Below are positions 1 to 5,526 of a DNA stretch of 5,691 nt, piece by piece. A program made the position numbers and the translations under genes. The notes beneath the pieces were generated by a model. It did no database searches and was not told the origin of the DNA. It saw only the letters and a list, made by a program, of their open reading frames with translations. This stretch comes from Bacteroidetes bacterium UBA7688. Its GTDB lineage: Bacteria; Bacteroidota; Bacteroidia; Chitinophagales; Chitinophagaceae. The stretch's first letter is position 1; the number at the start of each line of letters is the position of its first letter. Location: assembly GCA_002482815.1 (NCBI GenBank), contig DLGS01000304.1:1-5691 (forward strand). Direction: 5' to 3'.

Positions 1-222
1 GCTTTCGCAACCCGTTGCGTTTGTCTGAGAAACATAGTAGGTTGTTGTTCCCGCTGTAGTTGTCAAAGGGGTAGGGGCACCGGCTAATAATGCCGGTGTT
101 GCATTATACCATTTTAAGGTATCGGAAGCAGAAGACTTTGTTGCAGTTAATGCTGAAGCAAGAGCGTTCTGGCAATAAGTAACAGGAGAACTAACTACCG
201 GTGGTGTAGGAAGAATGCCAGT
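1..222 (-). other. Ig_7-like domain, partial (residues 1421 to window edge)
   Basis: The segment YCQNALASALTATKSSA, LKWYNATPALLAGAPTPL and TYYVSQTNATGCES is the characteristic Bacteroidota Ig_7-type domain: Cys near the start, a WYN core and a YYVSQTN..GCES end. It is cut at the window edge. In this phylum such domains commonly occur in tandem or shortly before a secretion sorting domain, so more of the protein is expected to the left. Confidence 0.75.
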
Positions 223-3200
223 TTGTTCTTCATAAGCACCCATATCAGGTAAGCCAAATCTTGTACGGTTTCTGATGTCTGTTGCAGGCGATGTAGTCGC
301 TGCATTTACTGCAGGTGAACATGGAATCAGTTCCAATCCGTCATCCGCAGTCAGCCAGATATTATCTGCTCCGATCGGGTTGGATGGATTTGCAAACCTT
401 GGGTCTATACTAAGGCTGGGTGCGGATAAGGATGCGCCTTTAACTAAGGCATAAGAATAATTAATCGTGCCTGCTGCATCAATGTGTGTTGCTGCACTGC
501 CCCAGATTATTGTGTTTGTAATATTGGTCGTACTACCTGAGAGGGTAGTGATTGTATTGCTGTTTGGTTTTGTGGTGCTTGCCGTTGAATTGTTATACAG
601 GGTACTGCTGTTAATGTTAACAGTACCGGCTGCGTTTTTGATAGCACCACCTCCATCTGTGGCAGTACCTGATGTGGTGTTATTCACCATCAGGCAATTG
701 GTGAATGTTGTACTGGCAGTTGATTCATTTTGGTATGCACCCGCTGAGCCTGCACTTGCAGTATTGCCCGTAAATACACAAAGGTTAAGATTTATAGTTC
801 CCGTTGTGCTTTGCATAGCACCTCCGCTTGTTGTGGCAGTGTTACTTGTAAAGGTGTTACTGATGTAGGTAAGTGTTGCAGTACTGTTATTGAAAACGCT
901 TCCACCAACACTGGCGCTGTTACTGTTAAACGTATTGCCTGTATAGCTTATCGCAGAATTACCTGCATTATAAATACCACCACCTGTTGTTCCGGAATTG
1001 GATTCGAATGTGGTGTTTTTAACCGTTCCTGTTATAGTGCCACCACTACCGCCCTGATTGAAAAGACCAGCTCCGTTAGGTGCGAGGTTTGAGGTGAATT
1101 TGCAATTTTCAATTGTCAGAACGTTCACCCCGGTTAACTGCGTATTATTGAAAAGGCCGCCACCATTGTTGTTTGCTCTGTTGGTAATAAAGGTAGTATT
1201 CCGAAGGATTGGACTGGTACTACCGGTAGACATTGCGGCAATATACATACCGCCTCCAAAATTCGCAGCGTTTCTGGTGATGATACAATTATTGATGAGT
1301 GGAGAACATTTATTTCCGCTTCCAACTCCATTTATCAGAATACCCCCGCCATCCTGGCGATTCATGGTTACACCACCATAGGTGTAAGAACCCGACATCA
1401 GATATCCGTTGCCGCCGGTGATGGTGAAACCATCCACAATTGTATTGGTATCGATTAACAAAGAAGGTGCACGCGCAATAATGGTCAGTACGTGATAACA
1501 GTTGTCAGTGCTGTCTGTAACTGTTCCAAGATTTCCGGAAAGTATAGTAGGATTTGTGCTTACAGAACGTGCAGACAAGGTTGACTCGCCACCGTCAAAT
1601 CCACCATATAGTTTAATATTGTTGCGGGCAATACGGAATGAACTATCCCTCGCACTTGGATGAGGATAATAAGTTCCTTTTTTTACCCAGATTTCAATAG
1701 CACAAGTTGCCGGTGTTGCGTTGGCAACATTTAGGGCTTCCGTTACTGTTTTATAAGCAGTTGCCCAGGATGTTCCTGCACCTGATGAAGCCACAGCGCT
1801 ATCCACATATATTATTGGTGCTGCAACCGTCATCACAATTTTGGCTGAGGTGTCACTTAAATTACAATCGTTGTTTGTCATTACCACCCAAATTGTATCA
1901 TTGTTTATCAGCGTGGAACTTGAGTAAGTTGATGCAGTGCTGACTACCGTTCCGTTTTTATACCATTGATACGTCGGTGAAGAACCTGTTCCCGTTAATG
2001 TCGTTGGAAAATTTACTAATGTTCCTGCACATATTACATTACCGGGATTAGCGGTAATTGCAATATCCGGAATACTCATTGCCGTATCATTGTGCTCGTA
2101 AGCACCCATATCAACATTCGTAAACTGGATCCTTGCATCGCTTGCATAATCTGTGGTCAGGGTACCTGGCTCTACAGAATTCAATCCCATATTGCGGGTC
2201 GGTGAACAAGGGTATGTTTTTAATCCGTCGTCTGATGTTCCCCAGATATTATCAGCACCGTTTGGATCACTGCTGTTAATAAAAAGCGGATCGCTGCTGC
2301 TGTTTGGCGCGGTTAGTCCTAATCCTTTTACCAAGGAATAAGAATAGTTACTTGTACCAGTAGAAACAACTTGATTGGCGGCAGCACCCCAAATTATTGA
2401 GTTTGTAAGATTGAGTGTACCACTGGATCTGATAGTGTTGCTATTGGGATTGCTGGTGCTTGCTGTGGTGTTGTTCGAAAAGGTACAGTTTAATAAGTGG
2501 GCTGTTTGCCCTCCACCTACACCAATCGCTCCACCACCGGAGCCTCCGGAATTAATGTTGTCAACAAACACGCAATTTGTAGCACTAATGGAGCCACCAT
2601 ATACATAAGCAGCCCCTCCTGTATTGGAAGCCGTATTGCCCTCAAATAATGAATTGAAATATTCCGGACTTGAACTTCCCCCGGACACGGAATATGCACC
2701 TGCTGCTGCTCCGATACTTGCCTGATTATTTTTAAAAACAGAATAATAAACCTTGGGATTTGAAAATCCTCCCCCATCAGAATAAGCATGCACACCAGCG
2801 ACGTCTGATGCAGCGTTTTCAATAAAATTACAGTAGCGGAACGTAGGACTACTGGTTCCACCTGAGCCTCTGCTATAAACCGCGCCACCAACGTTTGCAT
2901 AATTTCTTGTAAAGGTGCAATTTTGAATTAACGGACTACAAACAGAACCGGTACCATTTCCGATATTGAGAATTCCACCTCCGTCACCATTTATAATTGT
3001 AATCAGTGTCCCTAAAGTAAATGACCCTCCATTTGCATTTGCATTCCGTATTGTAAACCCGTCTACTGTCGTAGAAGTATCTATTGTTGTGCCGCCGGTG
3101 CTGATTATAGTCATTACATGCCTGCTGTTATCAGTACTGTCAGAAGGGGTATTAATGTCACCCGACAAAATAGTGAGATTGGAAACAACCGACCTTGCAC

Positions 3201-4482
3201 TTAAAGATGTCTCTGTTCCTGCAAAACCTCCGTACAATTTAATATTATTGCGGTAAATGCGGAAGGCACTATCTCTGCTGGTCGCAACGGAGTTGCCTGC
3301 CATAGGGTAGTAGGTTCCTTTTTTTACCCATATTTCTACATCACATGTCATTGCATTGGCTGCTGTTAATGCTTCAGTAACTGTTTTTAGCGGACTTGTC
3401 CAGCTGGCTCCTGTGCCCGAAACTGCAATACTGCTGTCTACATACAGTCTTGATCCGACAAAAACATTTGTAGCTGCAGAAGTGTCAAAGCAACCTCCAC
3501 CATTTTCAACGATAACACTGTATTTTCCGGTACTTGTTGCGCTATAGGTAGATGAGGTTGCAGCGGCAATCAGTGCACCATCTTTAAGCCATTTATAGGA
3601 TATTCCCGTACTTGAGGTCAACAATACAGATCCTCCTGTACACAAGAATTGAGCAGCAGAAGGTGTAACGACTGCTGTTGAAAGCGTTACGCCATATTTA
3701 AAACCAAAATAACGGTTTACTGCAATAATTTCACAATCGGTTAGTTTGCGGTTATACACTACCATTTCGGCAATATCTCCGGTAAATGGGTTGTCATCCC
3801 CATCCCACCCGATGCGTAAGTTGGATTGTGCATCTGTAAGGCTCGAATTATCTGTAACTCTTGATACAGGCGCACCGTTAAAATAAATTACAGAACTATC
3901 TGTTACACCATTATGATATACAGCAGTGAGTAATTTGGTTGCACCCATTGTTCCTGCATTTGGAATAGCAACAAAAGCTGTGGGTAGCCCTACAGAAACT
4001 ATGCCTGTGGTTCCACTGTACGAAGACATAAAAAATCTGTCCCAGTTTCCATTGTCATTTCCCCAGATACCCTGAAGGCTGCCTGCAGCGAAAGGTGCTT
4101 GCCTGTAAACCGTAAAAATAGTTGTTTTGGCTGTTGTTGTCCCTCTGATATCAACTCCCGCAACTTCATATACCGTGCCAAGACTACCAGAAATTCCTGT
4201 AAACTGGACCACATCTTTTCCATTAATTTGTGCCGTGTTCATCCTTGCCGTATCCTGCCCGGCCAAAACAGTGGCGTGGTGTCCTTTCCCTGAGATATCT
4301 TTCCATACCGGTATTTTGGTAGTATCTGCAGGGTTGGTTCCCGGGCTATTGTTTACATTCGAGCCGTCTAACCATAGTTGGATACTGTCTGTTACACCGG
4401 CCGGACCAGCGATTTGCGCAAAGGCACTTTCAGATATTGAAAATAAAATCAATAAAAGATTTAAACGTAAAAAATATTTCAT
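1..4482 (-). CDS. Giant secreted/surface modular protein: LamG-like, Ig-like and right-handed beta-helix modules (C-terminus beyond window)
   Basis: The frame from the ATG at 4482 to the window edge is open for 1494 codons; I translated all of it and found no stop or frameshift. Upstream, an in-frame stop (TAA, plus-strand 4543-4545) lies 60 bases before the ATG, with no other ATG between. Order: signal peptide (about 1-22), LamG/concanavalin-like domain (30-268), Ig-like (270-343), beta-helix module 1 (345-797), Ig-like (803-889), beta-helix module 2 (890-1420), Ig_7-like domain (1421 to edge). The protein is rich in Thr, Ser, Asn and Gly, as expected of an extracellular stalk or adhesin. 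Bacteroidota proteins of this type usually end in a type IX secretion sorting domain or a gliding-type C-terminal domain; that end is not visible here. No catalytic residues are recognisable. A role in adhesion, polysaccharide binding or matrix formation is inference. It is transcribed away from the sulfur genes, so no functional link is implied. Confidence 0.92.
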   Translation of the reverse strand, partial: MKYFLRLNLLLILFSISESAFAQIAGPAGVTDSIQLWLDGSNVNNSPGTNPADTTKIPVWKDISGKGHHATVLAGQDTARMNTAQINGKDVVQFTGISGSLGTVYEVAGVDIRGTTTAKTTIFTVYRQAPFAAGSLQGIWGNDNGNWDRFFMSSYSGTTGIVSVGLPTAFVAIPNAGTMGATKLLTAVYHNGVTDSSVIYFNGAPVSRVTDNSSLTDAQSNLRIGWDGDDNPFTGDIAEMVVYNRKLTDCEIIAVNRYFGFKYGVTLSTAVVTPSAAQFLCTGGSVLLTSSTGISYKWLKDGALIAAATSSTYSATSTGKYSVIVENGGGCFDTSAATNVFVGSRLYVDSSIAVSGTGASWTSPLKTVTEALTAANAMTCDVEIWVKKGTYYPMAGNSVATSRDSAFRIYRNNIKLYGGFAGTETSLSARSVVSNLTILSGDINTPSDSTDNSRHVMTIISTGGTTIDTSTTVDGFTIRNANANGGSFTLGTLITIINGDGGGILNIGNGTGSVCSPLIQNCTFTRNYANVGGAVYSRGSGGTSSPTFRYCNFIENAASDVAGVHAYSDGGGFSNPKVYYSVFKNNQASIGAAAGAYSVSGGSSSPEYFNSLFEGNTASNTGGAAYVYGGSISATNCVFVDNINSGGSGGGAIGVGGGQTAHLLNCTFSNNTTASTSNPNSNTIRSSGTLNLTNSIIWGAAANQVVSTGTSNYSYSLVKGLGLTAPNSSSDPLFINSSDPNGADNIWGTSDDGLKTYPCSPTRNMGLNSVEPGTLTTDYASDARIQFTNVDMGAYEHNDTAMSIPDIAITANPGNVICAGTLVNFPTTLTGTGSSPTYQWYKNGTVVSTASTYSSSTLINNDTIWVVMTNNDCNLSDTSAKIVMTVAAPIIYVDSAVASSGAGTSWATAYKTVTEALNVANATPATCAIEIWVKKGTYYPHPSARDSSFRIARNNIKLYGGFDGGESTLSARSVSTNPTILSGNLGTVTDSTDNCYHVLTIIARAPSLLIDTNTIVDGFTITGGNGYLMSGSYTYGGVTMNRQDGGGILINGVGSGNKCSPLINNCIITRNAANFGGGMYIAAMSTGSTSPILRNTTFITNRANNNGGGLFNNTQLTGVNVLTIENCKFTSNLAPNGAGLFNQGGSGGTITGTVKNTTFESNSGTTGGGIYNAGNSAISYTGNTFNSNSASVGGSVFNNSTATLTYISNTFTSNTATTSGGAMQSTTGTINLNLCVFTGNTASAGSAGAYQNESTASTTFTNCLMVNNTTSGTATDGGGAIKNAAGTVNINSSTLYNNSTASTTKPNSNTITTLSGSTTNITNTIIWGSAATHIDAAGTINYSYALVKGASLSAPSLSIDPRFANPSNPIGADNIWLTADDGLELIPCSPAVNAATTSPATDIRNRTRFGLPDMGAYEEQTGILPTPPVVSSPVTYCQNALASALTATKSSASDTLKWYNATPALLAGAPTPLTTTAGTTTYYVSQTNATGCES
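223..1815 (-). repeat. Beta-helix module 2 (residues about 890-1420), second, expanded paralogous copy
   Basis: The entry block matches module 1 closely: YVDSA...TSWATAYKTVTEAL...EIWVKKGTYYP...NNIKLYGGFDGGESTLSARSV, then VDGFTITGGNG. The CSPLINNC segment mirrors CSPLIQNC of module 1. FxxN motifs start at residues 1098, 1129, 1159, 1185, 1211 and 1237, with degenerate forms (I, M or L for F) at 1068, 1265 and 1295. Those at 1159, 1185, 1211 and 1237 are exactly 26 residues apart. The exit block has TIIWGSAA, SIDPRFA, GADNIWLTADDGL, IPCSPAVN and LPDMGAYE. The module is about 77 residues longer than module 1 between equivalent points. Confidence 0.82.
1673..1689. repeat. 17-bp perfect direct repeat, copy B (module 2 entry block)
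   Basis: This is identical to positions 3314-3330 and in the same reading frame and orientation, 1641 bp away (547 codons exactly). Recombination between the copies would delete a whole Ig-plus-helix unit without breaking the frame. Confidence 0.85.
1816..2076 (-). other. Ig-like domain 2 (residues about 803-889)
   Basis: Key segments are NVICAGTLVNFPTTLTG, YQWYKNGTVVS and WVVMTNNDCNLSDTSA. This is an Ig/PKD-like layout with two cysteines about 55 residues apart and the central W-Y-K-N-G turn. It stands between the two beta-helix modules in the same position relative to module 2 as Ig-like domain 1 has to module 1, so the duplicated unit may be Ig plus helix. Confidence 0.7.
2092..3450 (-). 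repeat. Beta-helix module 1 (residues about 345-797), first of two paralogous copies
   Basis: The entry block reads YVDSS...ASWTSPLKTVTEAL...IWVKKGTYYP...KLYGGFAGTETSLSARSV, then VDGFTIRNAN and GDGGGILNIGNG. Coils follow, with FxxN motifs starting at residues 524, 553, 583, 613, 639 and 668 (spacings 29, 30, 30, 26, 29), interleaved with GG-containing turns. The exit block has SIIWGAA, SSDPLFI, GADNIWGTSDDGL, YPCSPTRN and NVDMGAYE, which resembles the choice-of-anchor-Q region of beta-helix surface proteins. The fold is predicted from the pattern, not from a structure. YVD to YE spans 450 residues, against 527 in module 2. Confidence 0.8.
3314..3330. repeat. 17-bp perfect direct repeat, copy A (module 1 entry block)
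   Basis: The sequence GTTCCTTTTTTTACCCA is identical to positions 1673-1689. It encodes the end of the WVKKGTYYP block on the minus strand and contains a run of seven A on the coding strand. It marks one of the best conserved DNA patches between the two modules. Confidence 0.85.
3454..3675 (-). other. Ig-like domain 1 (residues about 270-343)
   Basis: The segment has the pattern CTGGSVLLTSS, then YKWLKDGALI, then STYSATSTGKYSVIVENGGGC. This is the B-strand Cys, C-strand Trp and F-strand Tyr layout of bacterial Ig-like/PKD-like domains, with a late Cys that could pair with the first. It links the LamG domain to beta-helix module 1 and probably acts as a spacer. Confidence 0.7.
3679..4395 (-). 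other. LamG/concanavalin-like domain (residues about 30-268)
   Basis: The domain opens with SIQLWLDGSNV, followed by PVWKDISGKGHHATV, and closes with GDIAEMVVYNRKLTDCEI and RYFGFKYGV. These are the usual first and last strands of the LamG-like domain found near the N-terminus of many Bacteroidota surface proteins. Between them sit typical strand segments such as VIYFNGAPV and LRIGWDGDDNPFTGD. Such jelly-roll domains often bind carbohydrate or Ca2+, but no specific ligand can be read from the sequence. Confidence 0.75.
4417..4482 (-). other. Sec signal peptide of the giant surface protein
   Basis: Residues 1-22 have a short basic start (MKYFLRLN), a hydrophobic leucine/isoleucine core (LLLILF) and a small-residue end (SESAFA) directly before QIAGPAG. 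The likely signal peptidase I cut is after AFA, leaving an N-terminal Gln. There is no lipobox cysteine, so this is not a lipoprotein. It supports both the choice of start and export through the inner membrane. Confidence 0.85.
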
Positions 4483-4499
4483 AGTCTTTAAATTGCTAG

Positions 4500-4507
4500 C
4501 AAAAATA
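4500..4507 (-). promoter_or_regulatory. Candidate -7 promoter element for the giant surface protein gene
   Basis: Read on the minus strand this is TATTTTTG, a match to the Bacteroidota -7 consensus TAnnTTTG. It would place the start of transcription near 4493, about 11 bases before the ATG. No good -33 TTTG lies at the expected distance, and an AT-rich region gives chance matches, so this is tentative. Confidence 0.35.
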
Positions 4508-4562
4508 TAAAAAATGAATGTTTTAATATAACTATGTGTTAATTAATTTTGTGTTTCGCTAT

Positions 4563-4580
4563 ATTGGTATATCTATCAAT
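4563..4580. promoter_or_regulatory. Imperfect 18-bp palindrome in the divergent intergenic region, possible operator
   Basis: ATTGGTATATCTATCAAT agrees with its own reverse complement at 14 of 18 positions, with perfect ATTG/CAAT ends. It lies between the two divergent genes, about 62 bases upstream of the start site predicted for the permease gene. AT-rich DNA gives such symmetry by chance, and no known factor site is recognised. Confidence 0.25.
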
Positions 4581-4619
4581 GTTTAGAAAGTTTTTCGTGC
4601 ATAATCTTCTTCTTTAAGT

Positions 4620-4627
4620 TATTTTTG
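4620..4627 (+). promoter_or_regulatory. Candidate -7 promoter element for the TauE/SafE gene
   Basis: TATTTTTG matches TAnnTTTG and predicts a start of transcription near 4634, 22 bases before the ATG at 4656. A second match, TAATTTTG, lies at 4544-4551 and would give a leader of about 100 bases. Neither has a convincing -33 element. The nearer one is preferred for its leader length. Confidence 0.4.
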
Positions 4628-4655
4628 TTCCTTATCTAACCCACAAAACTTGTTA

Positions 4656-5447
4656 ATGGAGGTAATCGGATATGTTGCGTCTATATTGATTGGAATATCA
4701 ATTGGTTTGATTGGAGCCGGTGGTTCAATCTTATCTGTACCAATTCTGGTTTACTTATTTAGCGTCAATCCCCAGTTAGCAACAAGCTATTCTTTGTTGA
4801 TTGTTGGAGTAACCTCATTTTTTGGAGCAATTCGTCATTACAAACTCGGCAACCTACACTTTCGAACGGCTATATTTTTTGCAGTTCCATCGGTCGCGAC
4901 CTTACTATTGGTGCGCCATTACATTTTGCCCCTCATTCCGGAACATATACTTAGTCTGGGAAATTTTGACTTAACGAAGGATACTTTCGTCATGGTTGTT
5001 TTCGCAGTTTTGATGTTAGCGGCATCTTTATCCATGATAAAAAAAACCAAGCCTCAAACAATTGTTGGTGTCGATCTCAGTGTTTTTCAGATCGTATTGC
5101 TAGGAATAGGGGTTGGAATTGTGACTGGCTTTCTTGGTGCAGGTGGTGGTTTCTTAATTATCCCGGCGCTTATCTTTTTTGCGGGATTGCCAATGAAACA
5201 GGCGGTAGGTACATCCTTGCTGATCATTTTTCTGAATTCAATAATCGGGTTTACGGGAGATTTGGTTAAGGGAGTTCAGCTGGATTTTCAGCTTCTGATT
5301 TCGGTTACTCTAATCGCTATTATTGGTATGTTTATCGGAACTCAGCTTTCAAAAAAAATTGCCGGTGAAAAGCTTCGACCTGCATTTGGCTGGTTTGTGC
5401 TCATCATGGGTATATATATCATCTTCCGGGAATTACTTTACAAATAG
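4656..5447 (+). CDS. TauE/SafE (TSUP) family membrane permease, probable sulfite/anion exporter
   Basis: A 263-residue integral membrane protein, the normal length for this family. The two family repeats are plain: GLIGAGGSILSVP at residues 17-29 followed by ATSYSLLIVGVTSFFGA, and GFLGAGGGFLIIP at 158-170 followed by AVGTSLLIIFLNSIIGFTGD. About eight hydrophobic segments are visible: roughly 3-20, 23-36, 43-60, 70-95, 110-127, 143-160, 163-195 and 212-230 with 243-259 (the long ones may split). The ATG at 4656 is preferred. A TTG two codons upstream at 4650 is possible but unneeded, and no Shine-Dalgarno helps decide. The neighbouring MBL sulfur enzyme suggests export of sulfite or another sulfur oxyanion from the cytoplasm. 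Family members also transport sulfoacetate, taurine-derived anions or other organic anions, so the substrate is inferred. The gene contains two runs of eight A (5039-5046, 5351-5358). Confidence 0.93.
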   Translation: MEVIGYVASILIGISIGLIGAGGSILSVPILVYLFSVNPQLATSYSLLIVGVTSFFGAIRHYKLGNLHFRTAIFFAVPSVATLLLVRHYILPLIPEHILSLGNFDLTKDTFVMVVFAVLMLAASLSMIKKTKPQTIVGVDLSVFQIVLLGIGVGIVTGFLGAGGGFLIIPALIFFAGLPMKQAVGTSLLIIFLNSIIGFTGDLVKGVQLDFQLLISVTLIAIIGMFIGTQLSKKIAGEKLRPAFGWFVLIMGIYIIFRELLYK

Positions 5448-5461
5448 AAAACAGCTTTTTT

Positions 5462-5477
5462 AGTGACTAATGTCACA
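5462..5477. promoter_or_regulatory. Crp/Fnr-type palindromic operator upstream of the MBL gene
   Basis: AGTGA-CTAATG-TCACA matches the classic TGTGA-N6-TCACA Crp/Fnr-family site at nine of ten consensus positions. Its core, GTGAC-TAAT-GTCAC (5463-5476), is a perfect inverted repeat. The centre is at 5469.5, about 43 bases upstream of the transcription start predicted from the -7 element at 5499-5506. That is close to the spacing of an activator overlapping the -33 region, and no -33 TTTG is present there. The binding protein is not in the window; which Crp/Fnr-family regulator acts here is unknown. Confidence 0.6.
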
Positions 5478-5498
5478 AAGCAAGATCTTGGCATCTTC

Positions 5499-5506
5499 TA
5501 CATTTG
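5499..5506 (+). promoter_or_regulatory. Candidate -7 promoter element for the MBL gene
   Basis: TACATTTG fits the Bacteroidota -7 consensus TAnnTTTG exactly and predicts transcription starting near 5513, 14 bases before the ATG. With the Crp/Fnr-type palindrome upstream, it suggests the MBL gene has its own regulated promoter, whether or not it is also read through from the permease gene. Confidence 0.5.
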
Positions 5507-5526
5507 CATTAATAAAATAATACAAA

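Larger units (their letters stand above)
4483..4655. other. Divergent intergenic region between surface protein and sulfur genes
   Basis: This 173-bp stretch is strongly AT-rich compared with the flanking genes. It holds the candidate -7 boxes for both directions and one imperfect palindrome, listed separately. I see no small ORF, RNA gene or hairpin terminator in it; none is expected between divergent genes. Confidence 0.7.

Noticed and set aside
467..868. Plus-strand open frame of 133 codons, and a neighbouring one at 811-1092
   Set aside because: They lie antisense to the continuous minus-strand surface protein frame. Their hydrophobic V/L-rich and C/T-rich compositions are the expected mirror of Asn/Thr/Gly-rich repeat codons. 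No family is recognisable.
2517..2900. Minus-strand open frame of 127 codons
   Set aside because: It is in a different frame from the 1494-codon surface protein and fully inside beta-helix module 1, and has no domain signal of its own.
1..4482. A new toxin, polymorphic effector or anti-phage system
   Set aside because: All motifs in the visible part are standard exported adhesin-like domains (LamG, Ig, beta-helix). No nuclease, ATPase, RT or toxin motif is visible, and the C-terminus is outside the window.
4127..4510. Plus-strand open frame of 127 codons, with others antisense at 1058-1381, 2375-2608 and 2966-3256
   Set aside because: These are antisense to the LamG and helix regions, whose minus-strand translation has clear domain motifs. 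The frame ending at 4510 also runs into the intergenic region without a sensible protein.
4650..4655. TTG start two codons upstream for the permease gene
   Set aside because: The ATG at 4656 is a normal start, leaves a complete first membrane segment, and needs no rare start codon. The two-residue extension adds nothing recognisable.
5448..5461. Transcription terminator after the permease gene
   Set aside because: A run of T follows AAAACAGC, but there is no stable GC-containing stem. The only good inverted repeat nearby, GTGAC-TAAT-GTCAC, is better explained as a Crp/Fnr-type operator and has no T-run after it.
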